Below, piece after piece: positions 1 through 11,631 of a stretch of DNA of 64,000 nucleotides; the stretch's first letter is position 1, and every line of letters begins with the position of its first letter. Location: contig NC_135369.1 of NCBI RefSeq assembly GCF_049243985.1, positions 22,366,765 through 22,430,764 of the forward strand, written 5' to 3'. Both the position numbers and the translations under genes were made by a program. Under the pieces are notes generated by a model. It ran no database searches, had not been told where the DNA came from, and saw nothing but the letters and a program-made list of their open reading frames with translations. The DNA comes from Paroedura picta. Lineage: Eukaryota; Chordata; Lepidosauria; Squamata; Gekkonidae.

Positions 1-100
1 ATGGCGCAAACACGAATGCACGGCCTGGCGCAGCCCTGCGGAGGCAGGGAGCCACGGCCCGGTGTCAGGGCCTTCACGGCCCAGTGGTTGGGGACCACCG
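1..100. mobile_element. hAT-type DNA element end, cut by window edge
   Basis: The right terminus GGTTGGGGACCACCG matches the inverted end of the complete element at 37346-37731. The rest lies left of the window. Confidence 0.55.
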
Positions 101-102
101 CT

Positions 103-300
103 CTATAGGGCAGCCTTTTAAATACTTGGTTATCAGATCCCCTCTCAGTCGCCTCCTCTTCAGGCTAAACAGACCAAGCTCCCCCAAACTTTCCTCATAC
201 GTCTTGGTCTCCAAACCCCTCACCATCTTTGTTGCCCTCCTCTGGACACACTCCAGTTTGTCTACATCCCTCTTCAACTGGGGAGCCCCCAAACTGATCA
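103..300 (-). mobile_element. CR1-type LINE fragment (end of pol)
   Basis: The minus strand encodes [20 protein letters not shown], then [13 protein letters not shown], the CR1 reverse-transcriptase C-terminus. It is short and truncated. Confidence 0.85.
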
Positions 301-304
301 TGAC

Positions 305-440
305 CCCTAGTGTTCCTTGGAGGAACTGCCACTCAAATCCTTGGACGGCTCCCATCCAAATACTAGCCAGGGTCAGCCATGCTTAGCTTCTGAGATCTAA
401 CAAGATCTGCCTTGCCTGGGATTAGAACCACAACAGCAGG
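305..440 (-). mobile_element. 5S-rRNA-derived SINE fragment
   Basis: CTCCCATCCAAATACTAGCC followed by GCTTAGCTTCTGAGATCT is the reverse complement of the 5S rRNA internal promoter region, as in 5S-type squamate SINEs. Confidence 0.7.
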
Positions 441-2015
441 ACTGTACCCCTTGCAGGGAAACCACATATTGTGAATGCTCCCCTGTGGATAAGTCTCCCT
501 TTCGGAAGGATGCTGAAGAGCGTTGCTCTGTTCATAGCCACTGTGATTTAGTTCTGGATCTCGGTATGAAGTTTAGGGGGTTGTGTGCAAACTGGAGGCT
601 CTTCCACTGAGCCACGGCCCTCCACCTAGCCTTGGTCTGCAATGGAGAGATGCACAGAGTTTGTAGGGAAATCTGCTGGTTTCGCATGCTATTAGGAAGA
701 GTTGGGGGTCTCCAATCAAAGGCTCATTTGGTACCTGCAGGGCCTCCTCTCTTTGTCACGAAAGAAGGTGGCCAGGGCAGGACCCGAAGAAGATCAGGGT
801 CAACAGGATATAATTCATTGTTTTCACAGTCTGTGTCTTTCAAATTTACGGGGAGAGCACTCGGGTGCGTTAACAAAAGATCCCAAAATCTATTTGTTGC
901 TCCAGAAAGTTCGCCATTTTTGAAAAAGTAATTCTCCCTGGGAGCAAGAGAGAGGGAGGCGGGAATGAGGTAGGGACGCTGCAGATGACTTTAGCGTGTT
1001 TGAGCCTCCATACCTTCCTTCTGCTGGTTGCCTGCTGGTTGCTCTCCAGTTGCTAGCACTTTTTAGGGTGAAATCCACCTTTTGGGATTCCCAGAGAAGA
1101 GCATTAAAATGGAGGCTGTAGCGAGCTGTCAGTGGGCCAGACGCTGGACGTGGGAGACGTCATGTGAAGGGGGTGGAATATTCAGCTTGCATTTGACTGG
1201 CATGATGCTACATTTAAAGGGTGCAGAAACCCCCCCTGAATATCACCACTGACACTATTCAAACTCTTATTTCGGAGGCATGTTTTGCACTCATACAGCC
1301 CTAGGGATGAGCACCATCTCCTGGCCGGAATGTGTCAGAGGCAGCTGGGAAGAGGACTGCGGGGAGTCTTTACCTTGTGCAGATAAAGTTGTCAGTCTGT
1401 TGCCCGCCACCAGCTGCTCTGGAAAATATTCAGCCCCTGACTTGCTGCTCAGACTCCAGCCTGTTAGCAGAGTTTAAAAATTCAAAGAGGGGTGCCAAAC
1501 CAGGCTGCTTAAAAAAAAAATTTGTTTTATTTCCAAAAGAAACAATGTTGTATAGAACAAGGAGGGAGCAGGAGGGGGCGGGGAGGGGGAGGGGAAGGGA
1601 GGGAGAGAGAGGGGGGGGGCCTTAACTAACAGTCTAATTGTTATCTTCATTCATTCTGCCTGTTGTGTCTATTCTGGAGGTAAGCAGGGAGGATGCAGGC
1701 TGAAAGGAGCAGGAAGTCTCCAATGAATTTATGTACGTTCTGGTCATTTCTGTTCTATTTATGCAATAGAACATCTCCCATCCCGCGAGGATCATACCCC
1801 ATCGGCCAGATCTGTAGGTCTCCCAGCCTTAACAGCACTCAGAATCTGTTGCCTGAAATGGGCACCTCAAATCTATGTCTCCCAGTAGTGCAGCCCCCCT
1901 GGCTAGAAGGCTGGAATCCACTGGTGGGGCAGTCAAGGCCCAAGACTTGACCAATACTCCCTACTCTTCTCCTTAATACCAGCACGAGCCAGTAGAGGGC
2001 AGCAGCTGCACATGC

Positions 2016-2018
<3 letters not shown>
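441..2018. other. Intergenic, no gene seen
   Basis: Only short unrelated ORFs. A purine-rich low-complexity tract lies at about 1560-1620. No family recognised. Confidence 0.5.

Positions 2019-2047
<29 letters not shown>
2019..2047. repeat. (GA)n microsatellite
   Basis: About 14 GA units. Confidence 0.95.
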
Positions 2048-2050
<3 letters not shown>

Positions 2051-2480
2051 ACTATTCTTAAAATCTTGGGGGTATTTAATTAGTCACCAATGAATCTGTT
2101 TAAATGTGAATTGCTTTTGTAGAAAGGGGGAAAGAAATTATAGTGTATATTTCACAGTTCTTTACAAAGAAGAACCCATCCACCCCATCCAAAACTACTA
2201 TCCAACCTTCAGCATTGGGGAGATTCCTCCCCCACCCCCGCTAAGGCGGGTTTTAAATTGCTTTTAATTAATCAGTCATAATAAATGTATTAATGGATTA
2301 TTTTAACTTATTGTCAGCTGCCCTCCCCCCCTCCCCCCAGCACACACACACACACCAAGGTCCAAATCAAAGGAAACACACATAAACCTGAAATTCATTT
2401 TGCAGACAGTGTGAGAATGACCCTTCCGTGGTTTTAACTTTGGCCCCAAGACCAATTTGCTCTGCAGGGTTCATCCGGGA

Positions 2481-2589
<109 letters not shown>

Positions 2590-3084
2590 CCATTTTGCAA
2601 GTTCATTTTGAAGAAGGGATTCCAACAGCCCTGGAAATCATGGCCCGGCCCTTTTACAGAGCAGCAATTTGTGAAACATGGGCAGTTGAAGCTTTCAAGG
2701 CGTAGAGGCAAATCTGCCAGAGGGAGAAGCCATTTTCTGCTCAAGAGGGTGGGCAGCTCTAGTTGGGAAGGCCACAAATGGGCAAAGAGGGGGCCATTCG
2801 TCTGCTGAAGCGTCCTCCCTTTCGGGGGTCCTGATACGGGATCCGAGTTGAGCTGACTGCCTTAGAAGTTCCTGCCCACTCTGCTGGCCCGTTTGTCAGT
2901 TAACCTGAACCCATAAATACATGAGGTTGGTTCTCTTCCATCCCTTCCACTGTGTTGCCCAAAACTGCTCCCCACTCAGGGAAATTGGAAATCATCACAC
3001 CAGCACAGAGATACATATTGGGGAAAGATCCAGCTCTCAGTTCACGGTCTTTCCAGCAGCTGCGCAAAAGCCCTTGGCAAACGG

Positions 3085-3147
3085 AATCATAGAATTGGAA
3101 GGGACCTCCAAGGTCATCTAGTCCAACCCCCTGCAGAATGCAGAATA
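3085..3147 (-). mobile_element. CR1-type LINE 3' end fragment
   Basis: Contains GAATCATAGAATTGGAAGGG and CATCTAGTCCAACCCCCTGC, the 3' end of CR1 in antisense. Confidence 0.8.
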
Positions 3148-4058
3148 GATGAGAACTCTACTTTCTTCCTGCGCTGCGGTACCAAAAACAGCAGCAGGAT
3201 TAAATCTCTTGCTAGACAGAGGTGCTCGAGCTTAAGCCTACCTGAAACTATTACATTTCCTCTTGAAAAGCCTCGTCTCTAAACCCCTAATGGTGCCTTG
3301 GAAACAGAAAGGCACTCTGCACAGTCTCAGAGGCAATCTCTCTCCTCCTCGTCCTGGGAGGAGTTCGATCAAGAGGAGATGGAAGGACACAGCCCTGTGC
3401 AAACTCAGCCTCGAGAAGCCACCCCTCTTTGAAGTCAGCGGCACAAAAAGACCCCCTTGGAGAACATCTTCCCAGAATGCAACAGCCGAGCCCAAATCCT
3501 ATGCCATCGTGCCGGTGCCGTTGGACTCGGAGGTCTCTCTGTCTCTGTGGCTGAAAGAGAAACCTCGGCGCTGCAATCAAAGATAAGAACCACAGCAGAG
3601 AGTTCAAGCGGCCACACTGAGAAGGAGCATTGCACACCCCGCACACATTGGAAACCCAGCCCTGCCCCACCGTAATGAGGGGGCTGTCCTTGGTCTTCAA
3701 ACTGGGAGTGGTTTGAATGTCTGGCCTGCCAAGGAAGCTCCTCTTGTTCTCAGAGGCAGACCAGAGGAGCCAGGGGCCGGGACGGACACCGAGCCTGTTG
3801 CTGAAGACAGATGGAGATGCAGGGAAGCCAAGGAATTCCCCGGTGCCTCGGGGAAAGGCTGACGGAGCCAGCCAGCCAACCGCTTGTGGTCTCCCTCTGC
3901 CAAGACTGGGTGGGGTGAGAGGGTCCTCATTGGACTGGTTTGGCAAGGCAAACTTTTGTACGCATTTCTCCCAGAGCAAACCCTTCTTAAGCCGCCTGGA
4001 AACTGGATCGGCAGCTCTTTTCGAACTCGGCCTGGGCAGCCAAGAGCTCCGTGTATGG
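3148..4058. other. RXFP4 upstream region, nothing recognised
   Basis: Non-repetitive GC-rich sequence before the minisatellite. It probably holds the RXFP4 promoter, but no defined element can be pointed to. Confidence 0.4.
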
Positions 4059-4256
4059 TGTGCAGCTCCTTTGGGTCCGGTGTGCAGCTCCTTTGGGTCC
4101 GGAGTGCAGCTCCTTTGGGTCCGGTGTGCAGCTCCTTTGGGTCCGGTGTGCAGCTCCTTTGAGTCCGGTGTGCAGCTCCTTTGGGTCCGGTGTGCAGCTC
4201 CTTTGGGTCCGGTGTGCAGCTCCTTTGGGTCCGGTGTGCAGCCCCTTTGGGTCCAG
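4059..4256. repeat. 22-bp minisatellite, nine copies, just upstream of RXFP4
   Basis: Nine head-to-tail copies of a 22-bp unit (core TGCAGCTCCTTTGGGTCC), nearly identical, with single changes in copies 3, 5 and 9. It ends 109 bp before the RXFP4 ATG, so it lies in the promoter or 5' UTR. Because 22 is not a multiple of three, every frame stays open and gives artefactual ORFs on both strands. Confidence 0.97.
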
Positions 4257-4365
4257 CAACATCTCCAGTTGTAACCCTCCTCCCCAGATGGTCCTCGGCT
4301 GAGCTGAACCGGAGCCCAGGCTGTTGCGGCTGCCCCTTCCAACGGAGCCCTTTGCTGGGTCCAAG

Positions 4366-5571
4366 ATGGGCAGCGGACTTCAAGGCCACGACGGAGCCAA
4401 CGGTTCCACGTCTCAGGACGGGCTGTGGGCCAGCTCCGGGGAGGCTGCCTTCATTTCCTCGGAGGCATCGTTTGCCTTGCGGGTTTTCATCACTGTGGTC
4501 TACTCGGTGGTCTGCCTGATGGGACTGCTGGGCAACGGGCTTGTCATGTACCTGATCGGGGCCCAGAAGGGCAAGTCCACGCCCATCATTAACATTTTCA
4601 TCTTCGGCTTAGCAGTGGCCGACTTCCAGTTCTCGCTGATGCTTCCCTTCTGGGCTACCGAGACGGTCTTGGATTTCACCTGGCCCTTTGGAGACGCCAT
4701 GTGCAAGGCAATCCCTTCCCTCACCATCGCCAGCATCTACGCCAACGTCTCGTTGCTCACCGCGATGAGTGTGACACGCTACTGGACTCTGGCGTCGGCC
4801 CTGAAGGCTGGTTCTACCATGACTCTTGCCCAGGCCAAAGGGATCACCGTGGCTCTCTGGGTCTTGGCATTAGGGGCCTCGGTGCCCACTGCGATGTTCA
4901 TGGCCGTCCAGGAGATTGCTGGCGTGCAAGTCTGTATCTTCAAGTTCCCCACTGAATACGGCTTGGGCATCTACCGTCTCCACCGGGTGGTGTTCACCTT
5001 CATGATACCCCTGGGAATCATCTCCGTCTCCTACTGTCTTCTCCTAAGGCTCCTCGGGACCTACGGAGGCAACAGCAGCTATACCAAGCGGCAGAAGCAA
5101 GTCACGACCACCATCCGGCTGGTGGTGAGCTCTTTCTTCATCTGTTGGTTTCCTAATCACGTGGCCACCATCTGGGGGGTCCTGGTCAAATTCCAAGTGC
5201 TGCCCATCGACAGAGCTTTCTACTTCCTCCACAATTACATCTTCCCACTCACGACGTGTTTGGCCCACGCGAGCAGCTGCCTCAACCCCGTCCTCTACTG
5301 CCTGATGCGGAAGGAGTTCCGGAAAGCGACCCAAGAAACCTTCTGGAAGCTCTCCAAAGCCGTGTCTTCTTACTGGAATCCCTCTGCTCATAGGATAGGG
5401 GAGGAGGCCGTGTCGGCAGCCCTGCCTTTAAGCCCCTCTGAAAACGTCTCCGTGAAACCAAAACGGGACAAGGAGGACCACACCTTCTCCTCCTTTTTGG
5501 AACTGAGAACCAAGGAGACAAAACTGACCACTAAGGTGCAGCTGGCACCGGAACCAGACGTGGTTTTGTGA
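4366..5571 (+). CDS. RXFP4: Relaxin family peptide receptor 4 (RXFP3/RXFP4-type class A GPCR), single exon
   Basis: Complete intronless 401-residue seven-transmembrane receptor. I take the ATG at 4366 (MGSGLQGHDG); the open frame runs upstream only through non-ATG codons. Visible landmarks: N-glycosylation site NGS near residue 12; TM1 GLLGNGLVMYL; TM2 LAVADFQFSLMLPFW; TM3 end SVTRYW, the family's variant of DRY; cysteines in AMCK and VQVCIF for the extracellular disulphide; TM6 CWFPNHVATIWGVLVKF; TM7 NPVLYC. LPFWATETVLDFTWPFG and the TM6 segment match the RXFP3/RXFP4 family closely, and the length lies between human RXFP4 (374) and RXFP3 (469). Family knowledge: plasma-membrane receptor for INSL5/relaxin-3 type peptides, Gi-coupled. 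ARHGEF2 on the opposite strand about 40 kb away is the RXFP4 neighbourhood of mammals, which favours RXFP4 over RXFP3. The C-terminal tail from about residue 330 is long and Lys/Glu/Ser rich. No clear polyadenylation signal was found close downstream. Confidence 0.93.
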   Translation: MGSGLQGHDGANGSTSQDGLWASSGEAAFISSEASFALRVFITVVYSVVCLMGLLGNGLVMYLIGAQKGKSTPIINIFIFGLAVADFQFSLMLPFWATETVLDFTWPFGDAMCKAIPSLTIASIYANVSLLTAMSVTRYWTLASALKAGSTMTLAQAKGITVALWVLALGASVPTAMFMAVQEIAGVQVCIFKFPTEYGLGIYRLHRVVFTFMIPLGIISVSYCLLLRLLGTYGGNSSYTKRQKQVTTTIRLVVSSFFICWFPNHVATIWGVLVKFQVLPIDRAFYFLHNYIFPLTTCLAHASSCLNPVLYCLMRKEFRKATQETFWKLSKAVSSYWNPSAHRIGEEAVSAALPLSPSENVSVKPKRDKEDHTFSSFLELRTKETKLTTKVQLAPEPDVVL

Positions 5572-5689
5572 CCCTGAAACTGCGCATGAGGCCACCACCA
5601 CCAAGGTTTCTGGATCTTGAGGGAAAGTTGTTTGGAATTAGATCTCACTCTAAGGACTCCTGTGGTAGATAGAGGTGTCAGCTGTGTGT

Positions 5690-5878
5690 TGGGAAATCCC
5701 TGGAAGGTTGGGGGTGGAGCCTGGGATGGGCAGGGTTAGGGGAGGGGCCTCAGTGGACTCCTCCCTCCAAAGCAGCCATTTTCCCCAGGGGAACTGATCT
5801 TGGTCTGCAGATCAATTGTAACAGCAGGAAATCTCCAGGCGCCACCTGGAAATTAGCAACCTTAGTTGTAGAACAGCC
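5690..5878. mobile_element. Interspersed repeat of the GGTTGCCAAC / GGAGATC family
   Basis: Diverged copy of a roughly 200-bp squamate repeat with GCAACC/GGTTGC ends and an internal AGAAAATGGCTGCTTTGGAG-like core. Class not determined. Confidence 0.5.
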
Positions 5879-6989
5879 AAATCTGAGGGTCGCCAGGTTT
5901 GAGTTTCTTGTTGATGCTTTATCAAAGGTCAGGTTCCCCCCCTTAGACCATTGACTAGCCAGAGCTCGAGGCTACCCCTATAAGACTTAGCAGGTATTAC
6001 TGTGAAGGTATTCAGACTGGTAGCTGTGATTGTTAGGCAGGCCTCAGATGCTACTGTGTGTTAGGTTAGAGTTAACAACCTGAAATGGAGGTCTAGGATT
6101 TATTTTTTGTTTCATGCATGTTTTTTCCCATCACAGAACTCAAGGTGGTATAGATGTAAGTTTCCCCTCCCTGGAAGTCTTTAAGCAGTGGTTGGGCAGA
6201 TTAGACTGATCCTGCATTGAGCAGAGTGTTGGACTAGATAGCCCAAATGGCCTCTTCTAAGTTGGTGGTGGCCATCTTAGAAGGTCCCCCATTCAGGCAG
6301 TGACCAGGCCCAGGCCTGTTGGATTAAGCAAGTTTCTCAGAAAAAGCTCTGTACAGAATATAGTAATTCAGATCCTTTTCTCTGGAAATGACTAGAGGGC
6401 CAGTTCTGTCCTTGAACCACAAAACAAGGTGGGGGCAAATACAAACAAATCTGATAGACCCTCCAGGCTGCTTTTGTTGATAAATCTGTGAGGCTCTGTG
6501 GTGGTCCAGTGGTTTGAGGGGTGCAGGTTTCAAAGCCGAGGGGACCTCTCAAGGATGGGGGCAACCAGAGACTCCATCTTGGCTTCAGAGATGGAGGCCA
6601 ACGAAGTGACTAACTGTAGTTCCCCCGAACACCAGAGAGGCCTCCCCGTGTGGGTCAGCACAGAGCTACACTCTGAAGACAGGGACATTTTGAACTGTAG
6701 CCCAGTAGGGGAAGGAAAGTGGATGTGGTGGGAACTTCTGCAAAAATCCCGTCTGACCTTCAAAGTTTATGGCCTGTTTTGAACTGCCTTTTATTGGCCT
6801 ATATAGCAACATCATAATCAGTTCTGGGAAAGGGTCACAGAGGATCTTTGAGGAGTGTGCGAGGTCCTTCCGTAATTCTTTGATCAAAATGGAGTGTGCC
6901 CTAGGTGTAGAAGATTCACTCCGCAAAGAAATTTATGGACTTTAGTGAGGTCCCAAGACACTCATGTTAGCCCAGAGGGCAGGGCAGGG

Positions 6990-7190
6990 CCTCTGGAGGA
7001 CTCCCAGAAGTACACCTGGTCTCTAGAATGCAGAGATCAGATCCCCTAGAGAAAATGGCTGCTTTGGAGGGTGGACTCTATGGTATTATACCCTACTGAG
7101 GTCCCTGCCCTTCCCAAGCCCCACCCTCCCCAGGCCACACCCCCAAATCTCTAGAGTTTTCCCAATCTGGAATTAGCAGCTCTATACAGA
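6990..7190. mobile_element. Interspersed repeat, same GGAGATC family
   Basis: Contains AAAATGGCTGCTTTGGAGGG and CCAAATCTCTAGAG, as in the copies at 16177, 22838, 29275, 32960 and 33765. Confidence 0.55.
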
Positions 7191-7259
7191 TTAGCGGGGG
7201 GGGGGGGCTCTTTCTATCCATGGAAAGGTGGGTGGGGGGAGGGACAAGAGGTCCTAGGG

Positions 7260-8500
7260 TTTTAAAAGTGGATTAGACAGATTAATGGAAGATAGGCTTG
7301 TCAGTGGCTACTGGCCACAGTGACTAAAGAGAGCCCCCACATTCAGAGGCAGTCAACCTCTGAAAACCAGTGTTAGGAGGCAAACAAGAAGGGAGGCCTC
7401 AGCCTCTATTGTTGGCCATCCAGAGGGAAGCCTCTCACAGAATTTACTCAAACATCCATTGCCTGAAGAATATTTCTCTTTCCTACAACAGTTGCTCAGG
7501 ATCGCCCAATGAAATAGTTGGGCAGCCCTAGACTCAGGAGAGGCAAAAGATAAGACTCACTTATGACTTCTGATGGAGGTATCCTTTTTTAAAACATTTA
7601 CACAGCAAGGGCCAATCTTAGGTTGTTGTCTATGGCAATTACATGGAACCTCAGAAGTCTGTCTAAGAACCAGTTCATGAGGATAGACAATGGAGAAAGG
7701 TTACCACCATCTTTCATGACCAACTTGTAAGCTTCCTGGAGGCATCTAGGTGGCCTGTGGAGGGTGGCCTGGTCCAGCTTAGGAATTCCTGGAAATCTGA
7801 GCAAGGGGGAAATTGTGAAGGTGAAGGAGCTCAACAGGGATCTGATGTCACTCTAGGACTTCAGATTATCTTAGACTCTATGGTATACCATAGAGTTCCC
7901 CTTCTAGATGAAGCAATTTCCATTTGGGGGGGTTGCTCCTATGTTGCCTGGAGATCAGTAATAATTCCAGGAGAACTGCAACCCCCATATGCGCCTTAGG
8001 CGCCTGTCGAAAACTGAATGTTGGGTAAGATAAATCTTGGTTTGAATCTGCAAAGCATATGTTATAGTGAGGGGCTGCAATTTTGGGATCCTTTCAAAAA
8101 TAAGCTGGTCTTAAGAGCTTTACTGCTCAAAGGACTAGGCGTGCAGAAAAGCAATCAGAGGGGTCAGCCAGGAGATTCCCTCATTAATTAATAGTTAATC
8201 TGCTTTGTGGACTGAGCTGTTAAGAGAGGTCCCGGAGGAGACGATCGTGAGTAATCTCCATCACAGGAGAAATGATAGACACAAGCCCTGAACAAATGCA
8301 ATAAACTTAGCTCTGAGTTTCCTGTTTAAAGAAATTAAATTATAATGGGAGTCAAATGAGGGGCAAAGGCATTTTTTGAAGGAAGCATTAGGGGCCTTTG
8401 TTTTCTCTGGACCTCCTTCTTCTGTTTCACTTCTCCCTGTCAGGCTTCTTGTAGTCCCGCTGACTGAGCTGAAAGTATTTCCAATGGGACTTTGCCGCCA
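7260..8500. other. Intergenic, no gene seen
   Basis: RXFP4 3' flank. No coding or repeat family recognised with confidence; an AATAAA occurs near 8299. Confidence 0.35.
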
Positions 8501-8579
8501 ACCAAGGTATGTCGTTTAAGTGCCGTGGCTCATTGTGCAGATCCGATCCTTGTTTCATGCCCAGTTTAAATGAGACACC

Positions 8580-9090
8580 ATTAAACATGAGCAGGCAGTG
8601 TGATGCAGCAGTAAAAACGGCGAATGCCATTTTGGGCTGTATCAACAGGGGCATCACATCAAAATCACAAGATGTCATAGTCCCATTGTATACGGCACTG
8701 GTCAGACCACACCTGGAGTACTGTGTGCAGTTCTGGAGGCCTCACTTCAAGAAGGATGTAGATAAAATTGAAAGGATACAGAGGAGAGTGACAAGGATGA
8801 TCTGGGGCCAAGGGACCAAGCCCTATGAAGATAGGTTGAGGGACTTGGGAATGTTCAGCCTGGAGAAAAGGAGGTTGAGAGGGAACATGATAGCCCTCTT
8901 CAAGTATTTGAAAGGTTGTCACTTGGAGGAGGGCAGGATGCTGTTTCTGTTGGCTGCAGAGGAGAGGACGTGCAGTAATGGGTTTAAACTTCAAGTACAA
9001 CGATATAGGCTAGATATCAGGGAAAAAAATTTCACGGTCAGAGTAGTTCAGCAGTGGAATAGGCTGCCTAAGGAGGTGGTGAGCATGTGA
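8580..9090 (+). mobile_element. CR1-type LINE, end of pol ORF
   Basis: About 170 codons remain open: CINRGITSKSQDVIVPLYTA, then LVRPHLEYCVQFWRPHFKKD and [20 protein letters not shown], ending VVQQWNRLPKEVV. This is the reverse-transcriptase C-terminal region. It is 5' truncated and unlikely to be active. Confidence 0.93.
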
Positions 9091-9448
9091 GCATGTAAAT
9101 GGCATGTGAGAAGTATCTCCATAAGTCATTCATTTACACCGACACACCCTGCACAATGGTGCTGGTGTGCTAGCATAAATCTGTGCATAGTTCACACTTG
9201 GATTATTAACAGCTTTTCACCTCTAGCACTGCACTGTCTTGAAGGAGGCCTTGAGGCCCAAGCCAAATCTTTGCCTGCCATTACCTTTATAGACTGGTTA
9301 TTCTAGCTTCCCACCAATATACTGAGTCCAGGCGAGACCAAGGTACTGTTGACCACTAGGGTAACCCGGTCAGTCCAGATGACAGAGTCAACCTGTTCTG
9401 GTGGCTCTACCCTTCAAGGAGCTGTTCTATAAATCAGGTCTCATAAAG

Positions 9449-9535
9449 CAAGGGCAGTCAATCTGTGGTCCTCCAGATGTTCATGGACTACAATTCCCAT
9501 TTGCTGGCAGGGGCTCATGGGAATTGTAGTCTGCA
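9449..9535. mobile_element. Fold-back hAT-type MITE, truncated
   Basis: Left arm with GTGGTCCTCCAGATGTTCAT and part of the right arm GGGAATTGTAGTC. The right terminus is missing. Confidence 0.8.
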
Positions 9536-9805
9536 AGAGAATGTTCAAAAAGTTCATTTGGTTTAGAAGCAGTTTGCTGACTAGCATAAACTACAGAGAA
9601 TATAGCTTACCTGTTTGAAAAGGATTTTACAGGCTGCTGGTTTGTTTCTGTGCCCAGTGCTTGGCTTTAGAGCCCTATCCTGAGGTCAGGATATCTGCTT
9701 ACTCAGTGGTGATTATGAACCTGGTGATGTCTACTACCGAGGCCCTGTTCTGTGCTCCTCCAACAACCAGAGGCAGGGCCTTCTTTGTGGTGGTGCTGCT
9801 AGAAT

Positions 9806-10110
9806 AGAAGAATCATAGAATAATAGAGTTGGAAGGGACCTCCTGGGTCATCTAGTCCAACCCCCTGCACTATGCAGGACACTCACATCCCAATTGCTCA
9901 TCTAGTGTAACCTGCCACCCCCTTGAGCCTTCACAGAATCAGCCTCTCCGTCAGATGGCTATCCAGCCTCTGTTTAAAAATTTCCAAAGATGGAGAACCT
10001 ACCACCTCCCGAGGAAGCCTGTTCCTCCCGAGGAAGCCTGCTATTTTGGTAATCCCCCTTCACCTCACAAAATTAGGTCTACTGCCTTTAGAAAAAAAAA
10101 ACATTCTTTT
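9806..10110 (-). mobile_element. CR1-type LINE 3' fragment
   Basis: ATAGAGTTGGAAGGGACCTC and CATCTAGTCCAACCCCCTGC identify it. It contains a local 17-bp duplication (CTCCCGAGGAAGCCTG) near 10003-10040. Confidence 0.85.
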
Positions 10111-11202
10111 CCCTTAATAAAAGCTTAACAGGGTGTTGTTTACCAGGTGCTATTATTTACATCCATACAATGCAAAAGCTTTAGCACATATATATTCAAG
10201 GGACATTTTTCTCTAGGCCTGCTGGTAATTCCACTCACAGTGGTTTGCCTGGTGCCAGTTCTGCTTAAAGATTAAATGCTGGGTGGGTGGGATTGTATTC
10301 ATTTACCACAGGTATTTGTTGAAATCCTTCTTTCCTGCTTTTTGCTATTTTATATCTCCAGTGTCTTGTTCCTTTATTAGAAACCCGTTCTAAAGAAACC
10401 ATTCTGTTTTAAATTTTGTTCGGCTTCTGTCTGAATAATATGAGCGTGTTTACTTGTTGTCCTTCCTAATCGCTCAAATCCTTGCTCTGGACGTATTCTT
10501 TTTTGATGTTTTGATGGATATACAATTCCTCTTGTTGGCTGCCCAAGAGCAGCTTAAAATGCTTTTGAAATTAAATGTAGCAGGGTTCCTGTTGCGTTGT
10601 GCCTTTTGAGAGACTGACGTTTTGTGAATAGCGATGCCAAACTTCTTAATAAACAGTTTGCTTGACAGATTTTATTAAAACGTTGTTTAGAAACTACTCG
10701 TAAGTAGCTGGGATGGAGGTGGCTAGTTAAAATTGCCTCCAGGAGACTGTTCAAGCAAGAAGCTTTATTAAAGATAAACGAATAAGGGAGAGAAGATGAT
10801 AAGGCCAAATACGTTAACAGAAGTGGCCCTTTTCCTCTTTCAACAAAACAGGGGCCCGCAGCAGACCCAGGGCTCTGTTCAGCCTGTTTGCTCTGATTCA
10901 CAATACTAATGAGGCAACCAAGCATTGAGATAACCAGAACATGACTTAGTATTCCTAATACCGTTTATCTTGTTGGGTGCCCGGTATCACCAAAGCTAAT
11001 TAAGTCTGCCAAGCCTGTATTCAGTTTTAAGACTCAATAAATAAGCTTGCAAGCTTTCTCTCCTCCCACCCACCCCTCTTTTCATATAGCTATTGAACAT
11101 CCAGCTTAGGAGTTTTAGAGAACTCACAAACATATATTCTGCTTCTGTGGATCCCAGTTTTAAAAAGTGGGTTTTTAAAAATTTACCTATGCAGCAAAAT
11201 GT
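10111..11202. other. Intergenic, AT-rich, nothing recognised
   Basis: No coding signature. Repeats are sparse compared with the flanks. Confidence 0.4.
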
Positions 11203-11630
11203 TATTTATATTTATTTATTTAGATTTTTATACCTCCCTTCCCTACGGCTCTGGGCGGTTTGCATAAAATATTATAGAACATTTACATTTACATCAATAT
11301 AACAAATAACAATAACATACCAGCATTTCAACAAACAACTTTGACATTCCCTCGGTAGGCTCGACCTCTCAGACTGAGGGGGGGTGGGGGACCCGTAGAT
11401 GTTTTGAGTCGGTCGGCCTCAGGCAAATGCCTGGGGGAAGAGCTCCCTTTTGCAGGTCCTGCGGAATGGTGGAAGTTCCGGCAGGACCCTGATCTCTTCG
11501 GGGAGCTCATTCCACCAGGTGGGGGCCAGGACTGAAAAGGCCCTGGCCCTTGCTGAGGGATCCACAGTCTGTTGGAAGGTCTCTCAGATGCACTGGGCCC
11601 AGACCGTGTATGGCCTTAAAGGTAATTAAA
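11203..11630. mobile_element. Unclassified roughly 430-bp interspersed repeat, copy 1
   Basis: TTTATACCTCCCTTCCC, a (CAATAAA)-like AT part, then AAGAGCTCCCTTTTGCAGGT and CATTCCACCAGGTGGGGGCC. The same order recurs at 27986, 40774 and 51188. Confidence 0.75.
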
Positions 11631-11631
11631 A

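Noticed and set aside
3717-4274. 185-codon plus-strand ORF before RXFP4
   Set aside because: It runs mostly through the same minisatellite and shows no recognisable domain or splice link to RXFP4.
3287-4342. 351-codon minus-strand ORF with repeated TGPKGAAHRTQRSC-like peptide
   Set aside because: It is produced by the 22-bp minisatellite, which stays open in all frames; there is no homology outside the repeat.
4324-4365. Upstream extension of RXFP4 by 14 codons
   Set aside because: The extension starts with TTG rather than ATG; the first ATG in frame is at 4366.
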